NCBI GenBank assembly: GCA_900551395.1
Contig: URVX01000058.1
Location: 1 to 6,823, forward strand
Direction of reading: 5' to 3'
DNA: 6,823 bases
Source: an uncultured Subdoligranulum sp.
GTDB lineage: Bacteria > Bacillota > Clostridia > Christensenellales > CAG-314
Part shown: positions 5,501-6,823 of the stretch, piece by piece
Layout of the letters: the number at the start of each line of letters is the position of its first letter
Position numbering within the stretch: position 1 is the stretch's first letter
Translations under genes and position numbers: made by a program
The notes under the pieces: model-generated
Databases searched by the model: none
Told to the model about the DNA's origin: nothing
What the model saw: only the letters and a program-made list of their open reading frames with translations

Positions 5501-5523
5501 GACGGGCTTTTCCGTTGCCCGTC
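5501..5523 (+). other. GC-rich hairpin between the ferredoxin and TfoX genes
   Basis: GACGGGC (5501-5507) pairs perfectly with GCCCGTC (5517-5523) around a nine-base loop. No T-run follows on either strand, so termination is uncertain; it may be a processing or attenuation site. The rest of the 205-base gap 5386-5590 shows no gene and no convincing promoter, so co-transcription of the two genes is possible but unproven. Confidence 0.45.
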
Positions 5524-5590
5524 AAGCCGGAGAATATACGTTTTTGAATGTTTTCCGCAAAAAAAACAGGAAAGAGAGCGGGAGAAAAAT

Positions 5591-5911
5591 ATGGCAAGCA
5601 GCAAAGATTTTTTAAATTTTGTTTTGGAGCAGTGCAGCGGACTGACCGCCAGACCCATGATGGGAGAATATATAATTTATTTCAGAGGCAAGGTGGTCGG
5701 CGGAATCTACGACAACCGTTTTCTGCTTAAGCAATCTGCTGCCGCAAAGACATTTCTCAAAAGCGCGGAAGCCGCCGTTCCGTATAAGGGCGCCAAAGAA
5801 ATGCTCGTTTTGGACAACCTTGACGACAGAGAACTTTTGAAGGACCTGCTGGAAGCAATGTATGAAGAACTGCCCGAGCCGTCCGGAGTAAAGCCGAAAA
5901 GCCGCGCATAA
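5591..5911 (+). CDS. TfoX/Sxy N-terminal domain protein
   Basis: Small protein of 106 residues made of a single TfoX N-terminal domain. Recognisable family blocks are MASSKDFLNFVLEQ (1-14), RPMMGEYIIYFRGKVVGGIYDNRFLLK (21-47), a proline/tyrosine turn before GAKEMLVLD (67-75) and the helix LLKDLLEAMYEELP (82-95). The C-terminal TfoX domain of the proteobacterial competence activator Sxy is absent; single-domain versions are common in Bacillota. Its biochemical role is not established, and a competence function should not be assumed. GGGAG (5580-5584) lies six bases before the ATG. The last ten residues are basic and probably disordered. Confidence 0.9.
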   Translation: MASSKDFLNFVLEQCSGLTARPMMGEYIIYFRGKVVGGIYDNRFLLKQSAAAKTFLKSAEAAVPYKGAKEMLVLDNLDDRELLKDLLEAMYEELPEPSGVKPKSRA

Positions 5912-5932
5912 GCACGACGAAAAAAGAAAACA

Positions 5933-5960
5933 GCGTGCCAAAATCGGCAGCTTCTTTTTT
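5933..5960 (+). terminator. Probable terminator after the TfoX gene
   Basis: GC-G-TGCC (5933-5939) pairs with GGCAGC (5946-5951) with one bulged G and a six-base loop, followed by TTCTTTTTT (5952-5960). The stem is short, but the T-run and position 21 bases after the stop fit. Confidence 0.5.
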
Positions 5961-6038
5961 GAAAATCCAAAAGCCGACGGTAATGGTGCAATGACTCCAA
6001 ATAATATTCGCAGGCAAAAGTACATAGACAAAAAGAAT

Positions 6039-6103
6039 AAAAAAAGTAACGACGTGCCAACGCTGTTAAGCATAAGCCCGACTTAAAATAAGTCGTCGTT
6101 ACT
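6039..6103 (-). terminator. Nested inverted repeat with minus-strand T-run, terminator-like
   Basis: An outer perfect 10-bp inverted repeat (AGTAACGACG 6045-6054, CGTCGTTACT 6094-6103) encloses an inner 7-bp hairpin (6079-6085 with 6089-6095, loop AAA) that overlaps the outer right arm by two bases. On the minus strand the outer stem is followed by seven T (6039-6045). The orientation fits termination of a transcript coming from the right, convergent with the TfoX unit. The 39-base gap between the outer arms is long for a classical terminator. Confidence 0.45.
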
Positions 6104-6117
6104 GATATTATTATATA

Positions 6118-6158
6118 TGATTAAAGAATTTAATGCAAGTGTTTTAATCAAATTTTTT
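6118..6158 (+). other. AT-only stem followed by T-run
   Basis: TGATTAAA (6118-6125) and TTTAATCA (6143-6150) pair around a 17-base loop, followed by AATTTTTT. The stem has a single G-C pair per end region and is thermally weak. It could be a back-up terminator for the plus strand, or chance in AT-rich DNA. Confidence 0.25.
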
Positions 6159-6176
6159 GTTTTTAAAGGACATAAC

Positions 6177-6218
6177 GTGAAGTTTACAACGAGAACGCAC
6201 GCAAAGGTTTAACTTCAC
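6177..6218. repeat. 8-bp inverted repeat GTGAAGTT/AACTTCAC
   Basis: Perfect arms at 6177-6184 and 6211-6218, 26 bases apart. No adjacent gene or T-run gives it a role. The spacing could suit a looped RNA or a protein site. Confidence 0.3.
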
Positions 6219-6224
6219 TACCAT

Positions 6225-6356
6225 TTAGGGATATATACGCACGGGATTGTCCATTGATTGCCATAAATGCATGCATGTTTCGACCTGTTCGGCTGGGTAC
6301 TTATCAAGCCCCCTTGGAGTTTGTCTTTCAAAGGTTTTTACGTCGATTATCAACAT
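6225..6356 (-). other. Unassigned 43-codon reading frame, possible gene remnant
   Basis: ATG at 6354-6356, stop at 6225-6227. The translation begins MLIIDVKTFERQTPRGLDKY and ends DNPVRIYP, with mixed polar and charged residues that look more protein-like than random AT-rich sequence. The frame stays open about 18 codons further upstream of the ATG. No ribosome site precedes the ATG and no family is recognised. It lies between two minus-strand terminator-like structures. It could be a fragment of a decayed gene. Confidence 0.2.
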
Positions 6357-6530
6357 TGGACAACGCTTATTTAACTTGCGATTTTTATCGGTCCGATTGT
6401 CGGCTTTTCGTTTACTTTAATATAATGTCTATTGCCCCGATTGCTATGTAAAAATATTTGTAAAAATCAAGGACGGCAAAATTGTCACTCAAAAGATTGT
6501 AAGCAAAACTTAGGTCGCATATCAACAGCA

Positions 6531-6583
6531 AAACAAAAAACTGCCCGAACCCATTTGTCTGAAACAAAGGTGTTCGGGCAGTT
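6531..6583 (-). terminator. Long rho-independent terminator of the right-edge gene
   Basis: A 12-bp perfect stem (6539-6550 with 6572-6583) is extended by CC/GG and TTTGT/ACAAA across small bulges to about 19 pairs, with a five-base loop. On the minus strand it runs into TTTTTTGTTT (6531-6540). It ends transcription of the partial gene, 120 bases after its stop. Confidence 0.85.
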
Positions 6584-6703
6584 GTCAGTTGTCTTTGTTG
6601 TACAAAATAGCCATGCTAATTTTAAACATAGCAACATCATCAGAAAAGCCCGAAGTTTTATATTTTCGTAAAGAGTCGGTTTTCCCAACCTGCGCCTGAC
6701 GGA

Positions 6704-6823
6704 TTATTTTTTAATTTTTAAAACAAGCGACCCGTCTTTGTTTTCTTTTTCTACAACTAACTTTTTAATGTTTTTAAAATATTCAATATACTCTTTGTTG
6801 ATTTTTTCTGTTTTATCGGATCC
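6704..6823 (-). CDS. C-terminal 39 codons of an unidentified protein (rest beyond right edge)
   Basis: On the minus strand the frame is open from the window edge (GGA at 6821-6823) to TAA at 6704-6706. The fragment contains KINKEYIEYFKNIKKLVVEK and ends GSLVLKIKK: lysine-rich, with alternating hydrophobic residues near the end that suggest a final beta strand. It is too short to assign. The strong terminator downstream on the same strand supports it as a real gene end. Codons are AT-rich compared with the genes at the left of the window. Confidence 0.6.
   Translation of the reverse strand, partial: GSDKTEKINKEYIEYFKNIKKLVVEKENKDGSLVLKIKK

Larger units (their letters stand above)
5961..6703. 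other. AT-rich, mostly non-coding stretch with several inverted repeats
   Basis: About 740 bases between the TfoX terminator and the partial gene at the right edge. No frame here has both a ribosome site and a recognisable product. The individual structures are listed separately. Composition is visibly more AT-rich than the genes to the left, which would fit decayed or transferred DNA. Confidence 0.5.

Noticed and set aside
5612..6073. Minus-strand 153-codon frame with hydrophobic start
   Set aside because: Mostly antisense to the TfoX gene. The hydrophobic N-terminus comes from A-rich plus-strand sequence read in reverse, and there is no RBS.
5991..6086. Plus-strand 31-codon frame after the TfoX terminator
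   Set aside because: No ribosome site, lysine/asparagine-rich translation of A-rich DNA, and it runs into the nested inverted repeat.
6254..6451. Plus-strand 65-codon frame
   Set aside because: No ribosome site or recognisable domain. It overlaps a minus-strand frame that is equally open, so neither is supported.
6485..6688. Minus-strand 67-codon frame
   Set aside because: It spans the whole 6531-6583 terminator hairpin and has no ribosome site, so it is not a plausible gene.

Overview
The window looks like a stretch of chromosome from an uncultured clostridial (Bacillota) bacterium, probably anaerobic and gut-associated. This is inferred from gene families, not from any marker sequence. 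The clues are a flavodoxin-ferredoxin fusion of the EFR1 type, a short TfoX-N protein, a one-piece tmRNA gene with an encoded CCA end, strong GGAGG ribosome sites and textbook sigma-A promoters with 17-base spacers. Coding density is high up to about 5910, then drops, and base composition becomes more AT-rich.

Layout. From 1 to 1851 (minus strand) a sigma-A promoter drives a three-gene operon: a small XRE-type regulator, an ABC ATPase of the LolD/MacB class, and a large FtsX/MacB-type permease that runs off the left edge. The regulator appears to be leaderless and its promoter carries a 10-bp tandem repeat. From 1911 to 2469 (minus) there is a stand-alone regulator with two tandem XRE domains and its own terminator. 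From 2492 to 3110 (minus) lies a bacterial ferritin with promoter, RBS and terminator. About 520 bp follow with no recognisable gene.

From 3636 to 4259 (minus) is ssrA (tmRNA): promoter, PK1 pseudoknot, tag frame ending LAYAA, encoded CCA, and an unusually long 3' trailer. The trailer holds three copies of a roughly 50-bp hairpin repeat before the terminator. From 4319 to 5960 (plus) are the EFR1-type ferredoxin and a TfoX N-terminal domain protein, ending in a modest terminator. From 5961 to 6823 the sequence is AT-rich and mostly non-coding. It holds several inverted repeats, two minus-strand terminator-like structures and, at the right edge, the last 39 codons of an unidentified minus-strand gene.

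Together the window holds translation rescue (ssrA), iron storage (ferritin), a redox protein, and a self-regulated ABC exporter or peptide-resistance-type operon. No complete novel multi-gene system is evident. The least explained signals are the structured repeats after ssrA, which show paired (compensatory) changes, and the apparent minus-strand transcription unit between about 6039 and 6530.
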